64,000 nucleotides of DNA, from contig JAPWDM010000015.1 of NCBI GenBank assembly GCA_035578155.1, forward strand, positions 10,653,209 to 10,717,208. The letters run 5' to 3'. The position numbers and the translations under genes are program-made. The notes beneath the pieces are model-generated. The model was not told the DNA's origin. It worked only from the letters and a program-made list of their open reading frames with translations, and made no database searches. Of this stretch, positions 10,943-21,307 are shown one piece after another. Position 1 is the stretch's first letter. The number at the start of each line of letters is the position of its first letter. Origin of the DNA: Brachynemurus nebulosus (Eukaryota > Arthropoda > Insecta > Neuroptera > Myrmeleontidae).

Positions 10943-12853
10943 TCAAGATGCGGTTCTACGACTGTAAAATGAATTTACGATATCTTGGCTATGTGTTACA
11001 GGAGTTTTACCTAAAAGTACATAACCTAAAGTGGTTTCAATGGCAACGGGTAAGTCCGGTGAGGCCATTATACGATTATGACCCAATAAATGGGGATACA
11101 ACTCACCCCCCAATATGCCGTCAATATTTCCCGGAGTGTGAAAACTGTGATCGGCTAGCGGTAAATTTTCAAGGTACGTAAGTTTCTCGAGAGGAATTTT
11201 ACAATGAGGTAACTGATCAGTAATATTTTCTATAACTAATGCATCTAAAGAATAGCGTTTTGACGGATCGAAACAAGACGAAATAATTAAATTTACTTGA
11301 CCTTTTACTTGGTTTGTAGAAGTACCTATACCACGAACAGTTGATGAGCATTTTTGAATTCGTAAATTAAATTTTTTACAACACCCAAAAGATAAAATAT
11401 TCCGTTGACTGGCTGAATCCAATAAAAATCGAGCTTTGTGTATGTTATTATGCTCATCAATAATATTTACTATAGCGGTAGATAACAATACAGTTGAATT
11501 ATAATTATTCAGAGTTGTTTCATTAGTGGAGCACAAACTCAAACTATGAAAAATTTTTGTGTCTGCTGAGTTTGCCACATTTTCCCTTACAGATTTACTG
11601 TTAGGCGATGAACTAGGAGATTTTGTGGAAGAAGAAGAAATGGGATTTGTTGAAATATTTTCAGTATTTGAAAAATGCAGTAGAGAGTGATGTTTTTTAC
11701 CACATTTTTTACACGAAGTTTTACTTTTACAAACAAGTACTTTGTGAGAACCTAAACAATTGATACACAGATTATTTTCTTTAATTAATTTGTAACGATC
11801 CAACGGCTTGAGAGCTGAAAATTTACCACAGTTATAAATACTGTGTGAATTTGAGTTACAAATTGAACAATGACTACCATTAGAATGATTTTGAGTACTG
11901 ACAAAGGTGTGCGAAACTTTACTTTTTTCGACAGAGGAAACCAATTTTTGAGACATCGGAGATCTAATACAAATTTTGACTTGTTCTGAAACAAACTGAA
12001 TTATGTCGTCATATGACGGTAACGATGATTGTCGACGTGTATTTTCGAATAATCGAATAGTTTCTGAATCTAGTTTCTTTAATGCTAAATACGCGAAAAT
12101 ATAATCACAAAGATTTTCAATTTTTAATTTTTTGAGAGCTCGTACCGATGCATCGAATTTTAATAAAAAATTATTCAGTGAATTAACACTTTGGTTAGTA
12201 GCAGGTTTGAAATCAAATAATTGATCGAGATAACTATTAGCCAATAATCGCTCATCATTATATTTTTCATTTAAGGATTCCCACAAAAAACTGTAATTTT
12301 GGCCGGTAGGTGGAACACCTGAACAAATACGAAGCGCTTTATCATCAAGTTGATCTATCAAGTAATGTACACGATCAGTGTCCGTAAGTGTGGGATTTTC
12401 GTGAATGAGATTTCTGAAACATTCCGAAAATACTGGCCAATCCTGTAAATTTCCAGAAAAACGCGGTAGAGAAATTTTTGGAAGACGTGGCATCGATTTA
12501 CTTGGACCAGCAACCACATCGTCATTTACAGCCTCTGGTATAGAAGTTTTACGAGTTTCGGTATTAATGTCTTTTTTAATTTTTAAAATGTGGCAATATA
12601 TTTCGTCGAAACTGTCTAAAACTGCAAAATCGGGCACATAATTTTCATCGAGTGAAATACTAAGTTCATTTATTTGATCAACAATGGAAAAAAATTCAGT
12701 TTTTGTTTCCTCCAATGACTGATATCTAATAAGAAAATTTTCGTAATTAAATTGGTTAGCAATTCTTTTCCCATCTTCAAGTAGTCGTTGAACTCTAGCA
12801 AATAGAGTTTCTTTCTTTTTGAGCAAAATTTTTAATTTTCTTGTGGGTTCCAT
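10943..12853 (-). CDS. gag: Bel/Pao gag-protease
   Basis: The ATG-initiated frame has 636 codons. The N-terminal ~100 residues are probably coiled coil. Then comes a DUF1759-type gag segment (SGNLQDWPVFSECF, about residues 130-270), two Cys-rich knuckles (CINCLGSHKVLVCKSKTSCKKCGKKHH, here noted only as C-rich around 360-395), a Ser-rich linker, and a retropepsin-like domain with FLLDSAS (near 478; most relatives have D-S/T-G, so the third position is unusual). It ends after NSFYSRRTAS where the pol frame takes over. Bel elements normally encode one Gag-Pol polyprotein. Confidence 0.88.
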   Translation of the reverse strand: MEPTRKLKILLKKKETLFARVQRLLEDGKRIANQFNYENFLIRYQSLEETKTEFFSIVDQINELSISLDENYVPDFAVLDSFDEIYCHILKIKKDINTETRKTSIPEAVNDDVVAGPSKSMPRLPKISLPRFSGNLQDWPVFSECFRNLIHENPTLTDTDRVHYLIDQLDDKALRICSGVPPTGQNYSFLWESLNEKYNDERLLANSYLDQLFDFKPATNQSVNSLNNFLLKFDASVRALKKLKIENLCDYIFAYLALKKLDSETIRLFENTRRQSSLPSYDDIIQFVSEQVKICIRSPMSQKLVSSVEKSKVSHTFVSTQNHSNGSHCSICNSNSHSIYNCGKFSALKPLDRYKLIKENNLCINCLGSHKVLVCKSKTSCKKCGKKHHSLLHFSNTENISTNPISSSSTKSPSSSPNSKSVRENVANSADTKIFHSLSLCSTNETTLNNYNSTVLLSTAIVNIIDEHNNIHKARFLLDSASQRNILSFGCCKKFNLRIQKCSSTVRGIGTSTNQVKGQVNLIISSCFDPSKRYSLDALVIENITDQLPHCKIPLEKLTYLENLPLADHSFHTPGNIDGILGGELYPHLLGHNRIMASPDLPVAIETTLGYVLLGKTPVTHSQDIVNSFYSRRTAS

Positions 12854-13255
12854 ATTTAAAGAAAATTAAACACTCAAAACAATTGTAATAATTACGAAAA
12901 TATTGCAAAATGAACGAAAATGGTTTCAAACTATACGAGTGTTAAATATACGAGTACTAAAACTTTATATTTAAAAAAAATATATAAAAGTTGTAAAATA
13001 ATTTTTATGAAAGAAAATTCTGAAATAATTTCAATATAATTGAAAATAAAGCTGAAACAAGATATCACTGTTTTATTTTGACTAGCCAATTCAATAAAAC
13101 AAATTACGTATGCACAAAATAGGCGGCACAAATCCAATGAAATTAATCAGTAAAAATGGACGAACAATTCTATTTTTTTTTTTTTTTTTTTGAAAACCAA
13201 CAGTACCGATATAAATTTGATTTTCGTTAAATTTTCCAAATATCCGGCGAGCTAT

Positions 13256-13261
13256 GGACCA
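13256..13261 (-). other. Candidate primer-binding site
   Basis: Five bases inside the 5' LTR the minus strand reads TGGTCCATAGCTCG. TGG is the complement of the tRNA 3' CCA, so this is where a tRNA primer would bind. The tRNA species was not identified. Confidence 0.45.
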
Positions 13262-13266
13262 ATAAA

Positions 13267-14019
13267 TGTTTAGTAAAGCGGTTTTTACAATTTCAATTTT
13301 AATGGACTGTATTGAGCAGTCAATTAATCAGTTCGAGATATGAAAAAATAATAACGAAAATCAAAAGAAAAACTAAAGTAAAAAACTCACCAATTTGCTG
13401 ATGTGTTGCCAGACAAATCTGCGATGCACTTTAAATGGTTATAAGTGACTGAGGAAAGTTATTAGGAAAAATGGGGAAAATAACCATTTAATAAATGGAG
13501 GTTTTCACTTTATGAATTAATTAAATTTAAACAAAAAAATATAATAATTATTAATTAAATTTAATAGAAAAGTGTCGAATTTGCGATAAATACAAAACGC
13601 ACGAGAAATCGAATAATCATAAAAAAAATTAGCGTAATTAATTTTATAACTGCGGAACGAACAATTAATCCGAAAAAAAACGGAGTGAAAAAAAAAAAAA
13701 CTAGCAATCTATTCAAAGAGAATTTTCTAGTAATATACAATGCGGGCGAACAATAATGAATCTAAACGATTAATAATTTGTAAAGTATAATTTTGTATTT
13801 TAAAAATATGCCTATTTGTGCCACCTTATGTAATCGTAACATACATAATATTTGTCAATAAAGGGATTAATCAATTAATTAAGTATATGTAATATGTTTA
13901 ATTATGCTAAAAAATAAATTTATATTTTCTAAATTGTACAAATAATTATTGGCGTCAACATTTAAGATTTTGTATCGAAAGAAAAAAAAAAATTAATATA
14001 TTAAACGCTGGCGCCAACA
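13267..14019 (-). repeat. Bel/Pao 5' LTR
   Basis: Near-identical to 6683-7441. As the upstream LTR of a minus-strand element it would hold the promoter. It is followed on its outer side by the GTAAC duplication. Confidence 0.95.
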
Positions 14020-14678
14020 GTAACTTTGTTTCTGTCTATTATCAACTACGACTACTACTACTACTACTACTTGAGACGTCGGTCTCTCTTGTTTATATAT
14101 CTTTTTAAAGTTCTCGAAATTTCCAGTAAATTCCATTACACTTGTTATTAACAAAGGCATCAACATCCTTAAAACAGAGTGAGGAAGAGAGATGGAATAG
14201 TAACAACCCCATGCAAAAATGGTGATGTGTTGTAATACTTAAACATACCACTCGTATTTTCTAGAACAAAAATCATCTCATCTCTCTTACTAGTATACAA
14301 ATATAAACTATATCACTCTCTCTTCAGTTACATAAATTCATTTCTTGGAACAACAAACATACATACTTAAGTAATGAACTTTGGTACAAACATAAGCAAT
14401 AGATACAGCAGCGTACAGAAATAAATAAACACTTTAGTACTGTAGTGGGTGAAATAAGAAGCAAAATTAAATGTATTATCATTTGAAAATGTTATAAAAT
14501 GGCGTACCGACTATAACTGAAACTGAATATTGAATGAATGGGCGTTACAAACTCCATTTTATATGATGACGTCATAATCCAAATTGGATACACCCACTCC
14601 CAAAAACATCCAATCAACGTAGGTTTTGTAATAAAATGGAGGACCGAAATGTGTCAGAAATCTTGGTCGTTACAGTAT

Positions 14679-15148
14679 CCATCTGGACCATCTAAATTAA
14701 ATTTTTTTTCATCCGTAAATATGACTTGATGCCACTCAGACTTCCATGTCATATGCTGTCGTGCAAATTCCAAACGTAAAGAGTAATGTTCTTTGTTTAA
14801 AGCAGGTCGTTTTTTCATTTTAAGGCGTTTTAACGATGGGCATTGGTTTATAATGCGTCTTACAGTACGTACGGATGCTTGCGTTCCAACCTTGAGAGCT
14901 ATTTGTCTCGCAGAAAGTGCAGAATTCGATGCTTCACGAAGTATTCGTCGTCTTTCTCGTTCTGTTGTGGCCCGTTTCGTTCTACCTTTATATCGTTTTC
15001 CATAATTTTCTGGATCTTCTAGATATTTCATGACTACATGATGCGATCTACCCAGTCGCCGAGCTATTTCACGTATTGAATACTGTTCTTCCCTTAACGT
15101 TTTAATCTTAATCATTTCTTCGTAAGTTAACTCCTTTCCACGACCCAT
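14679..15148 (-). pseudogene. Tc1 transposase, N-terminal half
   Basis: The ATG-initiated frame has a paired-like helix-turn-helix DNA-binding region: [16 protein letters not shown] with [12 protein letters not shown], a basic linker, and a second HTH ([21 protein letters not shown]). The start of the catalytic domain follows, with Asp in [14 protein letters not shown]. The frame then runs into the inserted LTR and reads a few foreign residues before a stop. Together with 5733-6254 this makes the whole ~340-residue transposase. The DNA-binding part alone could still bind Tc1 ends if expressed. Confidence 0.9.
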
Positions 15149-15482
15149 TTAAATTGAGATACTTTACACTATATCTTATATAGATTTATTAATTGATCTC
15201 AAATACTCAGTAACACAATATTTTGAGTAACACGGTAGATATATTCACTAAAGAAGCTCAACAAAAACTGATCGGTTCTATTCAAGTGGCCACATGTTCA
15301 ACTAGTAACACGACTTGAAAAAAAGTTATCTCTAAACAAGTGAATACGACGATGTTTATATTACCTTTCGTTCTTTCCCAGGAAGGCAACTTACATATAA
15401 ACATAGAACATTTTTATCTTTTCATAATAGAATGAATCATATTATTTTTGAACTGGTTCTATTCTAATGACCGGGACTGTTG

Positions 15483-15486
15483 TATA

Positions 15487-15557
<71 letters not shown>

Positions 15558-15566
15558 GTGTATATA

Positions 15567-15648
<82 letters not shown>
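15483..15648. repeat. Interrupted (TA)n microsatellite
   Basis: A long AT array broken by TGTATATATATG-type units at 15490, 15557 and 15640. Continues the array into which Tc1 inserted. Confidence 0.95.
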
Positions 15649-15831
15649 CCGCGAATTTATATTTTCGACTTAAAGTTCATCAAAAATTGTTGTAACTCAA
15701 AATACTTAAAGGCTAAATTATAAAATAATAGCAAAAATATTTTAGAATCTAACCCCCAAAATACTTAAAAAATTTGAGCGAAATGGGACTAGCAGTAAAT
15801 TAGATATTGACTTTTAAGGGGATTTCAAGGT

Positions 15832-16098
15832 AGCGCCGTGGATACTATTACTCCGAATGCAATAAAAGTTGTAGGGGACCATCGAGGAACCAGACCGCAC
15901 AACTTCTGAAAATTTCATAAAAAAGAATAGTTCAGAAGTTATGCCACTTGGTGCAATTTAGTATATTAATGGAACGACAAGCGGCGTAGCTACAGTTACT
16001 CCGATTTCGATTAAATTCATAGGGGACCATCTAGAAACTAAACTGCATAATTTTTGAAAATTTCATTAAAAAAACAATCGAATAGTTCAGAAGTTATG
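15832..16098. repeat. Diverged tandem duplication in the hAT shell
   Basis: Two units (about 15832-15950 and 15972-16098) share TACTCCGA, AGGGGACCATC, GAAAATTTCAT and GTTCAGAAGTTATG in order. They precede a run of GACGGACGGACAGAC. No coding frame accompanies them; I take them as internal repeats of the non-autonomous hAT. Confidence 0.6.
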
Positions 16099-18282
16099 TG
16101 GTGCAAACTGGCGACACACAGACGGACGGACGGACAGACACCAAACCAAAATTGCTCAGGAAGCTCTAAAACGTAAAATTTTATTTTGGACGGAAAAAAA
16201 TTTTTTTATTATTCAAGAGTTATCACAATACTTCCGCTACTTTAGTAGTCCCGGAAGCAAAATATAATACAGAATAGTATTAATATTCATCTATACCTAT
16301 ACACAAAAACTACAATTGGCGGTTTATTCAAATCTAAAACTACATTTGATTCAATTTTTTTTTATTTTAGTTTTTTATATGGATTTCATATGCAGGTACA
16401 ATTTTTCTTTAGACGAAAAAAACTTTTGTACGCGCGAATATTTTTCATGTGCGCTATGTTTAAAATTTATGTGCGCGCGCACACGCGCACAGCTTAGAGG
16501 GAACTGCTTATAACTATTGGTTAAAATGAAATACAATATAACAATTTGAAATTTACAAGAAGAATAAATCACTAATGAAGCCTAAAGATGCTAAGTTAAT
16601 TTCTAACCTGAACTGCTTACTTATCGACTTATTAAAAATGAAAGAATAAATTACAATAATTAAAACGACAAAGAACAATGATATTTGCATCGTAAATGTG
16701 TTAAATTTGATTTACGGAGCCACATGATAAAAATAAATAAAAAAATATAACAAGAGAATTTAAGGCTATATTACGATTTGAGAATGTGGGCTCCTTGACC
16801 CTTAATACAAATTCCGAACAAACCTTTAAGTAAACTTCTAAGTTAAATAAATCTAAATTAAATGAATCTAAATCGAATAAACTTAGACGTTGTGCATAAT
16901 GCCAAAATTTAAAGGTAAATTCTTTAAATCAGTCAACAGAATAATTTTTTGATGTTCACGTGTCATACACTACGCGAACTCATTTTGGTTAACCGAAACA
17001 AAGAACCACACGGAAAAATTATTTAAAAATTGATCCACTGAAAGTTCATGATAAAATTTAAATGAATTTAAATAAATAAACGCCTAACTGAATTAAATAC
17101 TAAAGTACATAATCTAAATTTTAAATAATAAATTTAGAATAAATAAACATGCTTAAGAATAATTACGTAAGCCTAAAATTAAATTTAAAAAAATAAAATA
17201 ATATCTTACATGTTAATAGTTCAGAGTTTGTATTAAGAGTCTTTTATGATTTTAAATTGAAATATAAGCAAACTTATGTTTAGAATTTACTAGAAAAAAT
17301 CTTGTTCTAAATTGTCATTTTTGAATGAATAAATTAATAAAAATCCATAAAAAAGTGGTAAAATGGTCAGGATTAAGTGAAAGGATTACTTGGCAAAGTA
17401 TTTTTGTCCTGGAAGAATTTCTCGCGTTATTGAAAGACGTGATATATACCGTGGGAATGTACGTGGTAACCTCTAATTTCTCCTTCCACCTCTTCTAATT
17501 TCTTTCATTATTTCTGTGACTTTCCTTTCGTACTGTACTTATATTCGGTGACAGGTACCTTCCAATTCTTCGAAGTGGAGACAGATATAACTAGTTCTGG
17601 ACTTAACCTGTATTATTTCTGTCTCTTTATTTACACCAACTTCTTATAGTGTGGGCACCTCATCCACAAACGTATGTATCCACAAACGTAAATTACCTAA
17701 CCGAAAAAATTCACTAACCTCGGCTACATCAGTATTAAGCTCTAGTTTTTCCTATATAAGGCTTGGGACTAGTTCTTGTAAATCATTATAGTGAATTTTC
17801 ATATATATATATATAATGGCGATATATATAATTTATGACACCATCAGGTGTACAGCTTATTAAATACTTCACAGTAATTGCTTTTTTTACTCCGACCACG
17901 TCAAAGCCTGATGTAGAGGTTTACTTGGTTTTTGGATTTCAATCTCTTGACAATCTATAATACAATAAATATTACTCTATTTATGCCGGAAAAGCATCGG
18001 TAAATTTTCTTTTATGGAATTTTTATTTGGTTTAAATATAAAATTTTTTAGTACGCTATCAATAACTGGTACATTTTTTTAAAAATATTTTACTTGCGTA
18101 CGACAATGACATTCCAAATTGGTCCCCCAGTTCCAAGAATGTGATATTTAATCGAATCATTTTCAAACAAAATATGCTCTTCTGGAATTTTAGTATTATT
18201 TTCAATAATTTTAATTAAATAATAACATTCCTTCGGAAATCCAATGTAAAATCTCGGCTTTTTTTTTATTAACTTTACTGTA

Positions 18283-19218
18283 CCAGGTTGTTCAATAAGT
18301 TTTGTCGTTCGATAAGAAAAACACGATTTAATGGTTTGAAATACATTTTATTATTCAATATAATCTTCTGAACCTCAATACACTTTTTTCAGTGGTCTTC
18401 TAATTTATGGATTCCATCCCTGAAGCGAGAATTCGGAAGATGTATGTTGAAATAAGCTTCCATGACTGTTATTAACTCTTCTTTCGATAAAAATCGTTCC
18501 CCACGCATGAATTTCTTCAAATGTAAGAACAGCTAGAAGTCAGAGGGTGTCAAATCTGGCGAACAGGGTGGATGTGGCAACAGTTCGTACCTTAATTCAC
18601 TAATTTTCGCGATGGTTTTTTGAGCTGTGTGGGAGGGTGCGTTGTCTTGATGAAAAATGATTTTTTCTTCTGAAGACCAGATCTTTTCTCACGAATTTTT
18701 AGATACAGCTGGTCCAGAAGGTTGCAGTAATAATCCGAGTTTATTGTTTTACCAATTCCTTTTGCATCCCAAAAAACTGATGCTAACACCTTCTTGGCCG
18801 ATTTCTGGACCCTAATTCGCCTCGGAGCCGAAGTATCGGGTTTACACCACTCCTTAGCCTTTTGTTTTGATTCACGATCATGTGGTAGACTCAAGTCTCA
18901 TCCATAGTGATGAAACGACGCACAAAATCATTTTTATCCTTTCTAAAACGCTCCAAATGTTGCTGAGAAAGACGCACTCGAATGTGTTTTTGTTCCATTA
19001 TGAGTGAACGCGACACCCATTGTCAATTATGAAAAACTACTGTGACACGTCAACTTTGAACAACAGTCGATATACGAATGAGTTGACAGATCTAAATAAA
19101 ACTTGACACGTGTTAATAAAAATATAATACCATTGTTAAAAAAAAAAAATATATATATATATAATAGACCTAATAGCGCCATCTCTTATCGAACGACAAA
19201 ACTTATTGAACAACCTGG
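18283..19218 (-). mobile_element. Mariner element, internally deleted (936 bp)
   Basis: Perfect inverted termini, CCAGGTTGTTCAATAAGTTT at the left and its complement at the right, are flanked by TA on both sides (18281-18282, 19219-19220). Full mariners are about 1.3 kb, so roughly 400 bp is missing. A poly-A/(TA) stretch lies at 19140-19165. Confidence 0.93.
18592..18894 (-). pseudogene. Mariner transposase fragment
   Basis: The frame reads SKQKAKEWCKPDTSAPRR, VLASVFWDAKGIG, then GKTINSDYYCNLLDQLYLKIREKR and GLQKKKSFF, the central catalytic part of a mariner transposase. A segment between WDAKGI and GKTINS is deleted, and the frame is lost before the third catalytic Asp. The N-terminal HTH domain is also not recoverable. 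Non-functional. Confidence 0.88.
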
Positions 19219-19849
19219 TATTTGCGAGGCAAATTTTTCGAAATTCCTCGTCCTCACTTTTTTTTAGCTATTTTTTATATTTCTGTATCCAGTTCTTCCA
19301 ATTCATACTCGTTGCACTGTTGTGACTGCTCAGAAGATGAAATCGAATTAGATGAGGACGGAGAATCTTCAATAAAAATCAGTCGTCTTTTAGCAGGAAT
19401 ACTACCAGATGTCGAAGGTTTTAAAATTGGATCTCCAACTTTAAATGGGAATGTTGAAACAGTTACGTGCGATGTCCTTATTGGAGATGATTTGTTAGTT
19501 GTAACGCAACTTGTTTGTGCTCTTACTTCTATATGGTATTTTTTCTTTTAAATATACTTGGGTTGTTTTACCTTTTAAATGTGGATCCACTTGTGTTGCA
19601 TTATCAACAGGACCTGAAAAATTTTAATTAGATAAAAACTCGGGAATATCATTGTAACACAGACCAATGGCCGTTATTATATAACTAAAGACGGAGCGTA
19701 AAGCCACTTTATTGGTAGTTTCCCCGACACCGGTATTGAGTTTATAATACAAATCCTTTATCCCAGCATTAACTAATCATTAAGGTACTAGAATAAGTAC
19801 AATTTACTTCTATAACATTTTCCGTTATTTTTTTATAGCCACCTAAACG

Positions 19850-20335
19850 TTAAGTGCGCCGTCTTACACGACACTACCCTAATCTTCTAGCTATCATTTT
19901 ATCTAGAATTTTATATAAGTAGCTTGTTAGAGCAATCGGCCGATAACTAGCAGGATCTAATTTATCTTTAACCTACTTGTGGATAGGGATTATAAGGGAT
20001 AGTTTCCAGTTTTCGGGTATATTTCCCTAATTCCATATTTGGTTATAAATTGCTAATAAGAAAGTTATTACTGTGGGATGTAAGTTTCTTATCATTTGAA
20101 CATGAATTTTATCTAATCCCGGTGCTGAAATTTTCATGCTCTGTAGGGCTGCATGTAGTTCCGTTTCTAGCAATGAAGTGTTATATTGTTCCTCTGAATT
20201 GGGTTTGAAGGTCGGAGTTCTACTCCTTAATTGTACTTTACAGTTCAGATGTTCTATAGAGTAATTGCTGTCGTTTGTTATTTTTGAGTAAAATTTTACT
20301 AATTCCTCTTATAGTTCTTCCGGTTTTGTTATTAG
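19850..20335 (-). pseudogene. Non-LTR retrotransposon RT fragment (Jockey/I-like)
   Basis: The minus-strand translation contains SMKISAPGLDKIHVQMIRNL, then IPENWKLSLIIPIHK and DPASYRPIALTS, in that order: the classic N-terminal half of the RT domain of Jockey-like LINEs (PGxDxI, W-x-A-x-I-x-P-x-x-K, YRPIxL). At least two in-frame stops occur. The rest of the element is missing; to the right it abuts a Penelope-like RT in the opposite orientation. Confidence 0.8.
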
Positions 20336-21307
20336 GGAATTGTTGATTTTAATTGCATTAAGAGGTAACAACACCAATTTTAAAACAAAACTACTTTGAG
20401 TTCGGCAATAAATTCTTCTGACAGACAAGTAGCGTTTAAATGGGATCACTTCTGAGCTCTCTGTTGGCGGAAATTTATATGTCGAACTTAGAGCAAGTAA
20501 TAATGAATAACACACTAACCAAACATGTAAAATTTTGATATAGATACTTAGACGATATTATTATAGGCTTCGGTGGATCGATCCGCCAACTAGAAAAATT
20601 TGTTAGAGTCAATAAATTCATTAAACCCAAAAATTCAATTTGATTTAGAGGTAGGAAAAGATAATAGTATAAACTTTTTTGATTTAACAATAACCAAAAT
20701 TAACAGTAAGCTTGATTTCAATATACAGTTTGTTAAGTAAAAGCGTGGTCGAGGTAACTTATAAAAAAATTTAAGAAAATTTTAAAATACATATATAGAT
20801 TCTACTTGATGAGGACTGCGATGCAGTTAGCTCAATTAGGTGTCCAATCACCACCGGCGTCGATAATTGCCTGGCATCTTCGAGGCATACTTTCATTTAA
20901 ATTGACGGCATACTCTAGGGGCAAGGCCCTCCAAATGCGACGAATCTCGCTAGTTAACTGCTTTTATTAATAGATATGCATTTTCCTCGAAGTCTGTGCT
21001 TGATATACAGTTAAGCAAAACTGAACCAACCTCATAATATTTCGAAATTATTTGGAAAGTAAATTTTAATAATAATCCTTTTTGAAAAAAGTTTATTTAT
21101 TTTGAATAACTATAGACTGTCAGCTACTTAACAGATATTAATTTGTATACATATCTATTTGTTTTGAATATGCGTTAATCCTTTTTCTTTGACTTACGTT
21201 TGCACCACATTTCTGTTTGTGCTGACACAGAGTTTTCTACGCGATAAAAACATGTCCATACAGATTTAGTGTAGTCTAAACAAAGAATACAGCATCGACT
21301 TATTCTC

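Larger units (their letters stand above)
6683..14019 (-). mobile_element. Bel/Pao LTR retrotransposon, near intact
   Basis: Two LTRs (6683-7441 and 13267-14019) with TG...CA ends bracket gag-protease and RT-RNase H-integrase reading frames on the minus strand. The 5-bp target duplication GTAAC is perfect (6678-6682, 14020-14024). The LTRs differ mainly in homopolymer lengths and a few substitutions, so insertion is recent; it is the innermost and youngest layer of the nest. Total length is 7,337 bp, normal for Bel/Pao. The only clear lesion is a frame change between gag-pro and pol. Confidence 0.95.
6259..14674. mobile_element. Probable solo LTR, interrupted by Bel/Pao
   Basis: The insert in the Tc1 transposase begins TGAGACGTCGG and ends CGTTACA (TG...CA), and is flanked by GTAT on both sides (6255-6258 and 14675-14678), a 4-bp duplication typical of Ty3/Gypsy LTRs. 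After removing the Bel/Pao element and its 5-bp duplication, about 1,074 bp remain (6259-6682 and 14025-14674) with no gag or pol. That is best explained as a recombined solo LTR. A second copy of TGAGACGTCGGTCTCT sits at 14072. The family is unknown and the class is inferred from the ends only. Confidence 0.55.
5476..15479 (-). mobile_element. Tc1-family element with IR/DR termini, interrupted
   Basis: The left terminus is CAGTCCCGGCCACTTGAATA; the right terminus, read inward, is CAGTCCCGGTCATTAGAATA. Each end has a second, inner copy of the motif (near 5666 and near 15270-15297), about 185 bp inside, which is the IR/DR layout of many Tc1 elements. The transposase is on the minus strand and is cut in two by an 8,416-bp insertion. 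The right flank reads TTGTATATA instead of an immediate TA, a small scar. Confidence 0.88.
5226..16506. mobile_element. Non-autonomous hAT element, outer shell of the nest
   Basis: The left end is CAGTGTTCCCTCTAA. The right end, read inward, is CAGTTCCCTCTAAGCTGTGCG, so the termini are an imperfect inverted pair with a 2-bp indel. The 8-bp target duplication CTTATAAC is perfect and copy A supplies the empty site. Length is 11,281 bp, of which only about 1.28 kb is the element itself (5226-5475 and 15480-16506); the rest is the nested Tc1. No hAT transposase coding remains. The right part ends in alternating GC-rich GTGCGCGCGCACACGCGCAC. Confidence 0.9.
4967..17297. repeat. ~1-kb interspersed repeat, copy B, split by nested transposons
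   Basis: The left part (4967-5225) and right part (16507-17297) together reproduce copy A at 2289-3272. The break is at the hAT insertion, and CTTATAAC is present on both sides (5218-5225 and 16507-16514). This gives an independent proof of the outermost insertion boundary. Confidence 0.85.
17640..19560 (-). pseudogene. DDE_Tnp_4-like transposase remnant, split by mariner
   Basis: On the minus strand near 17880-17960 the translation includes CIIDCQEIEIQKPS then HQALTWSE and TPDGVINYI. This is the first catalytic-Asp region of PIF/IS4-like DDE_Tnp_4 transposases. Further upstream, 18090-18280 is open, and across the mariner at 18283-19218 an acidic, Ser-rich segment at 19270-19550 continues in the same direction. 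Stops and frame breaks are frequent. Assigning the 19270-19550 piece to the same gene is inference from orientation and from the mariner TA duplication between them. Confidence 0.5.

Noticed and set aside
15448..15723. Open frames encoding alternating Tyr-Ile
   Set aside because: These are translations of the (TA)n array in three frames, not proteins. The same holds for frames at 1310, 5357 and 62660.
19222..19551. 109-codon plus frame right of the mariner
   Set aside because: The minus strand of the same stretch gives a more plausible acidic/Ser-rich peptide in line with the transposase remnant; neither is a functional gene.
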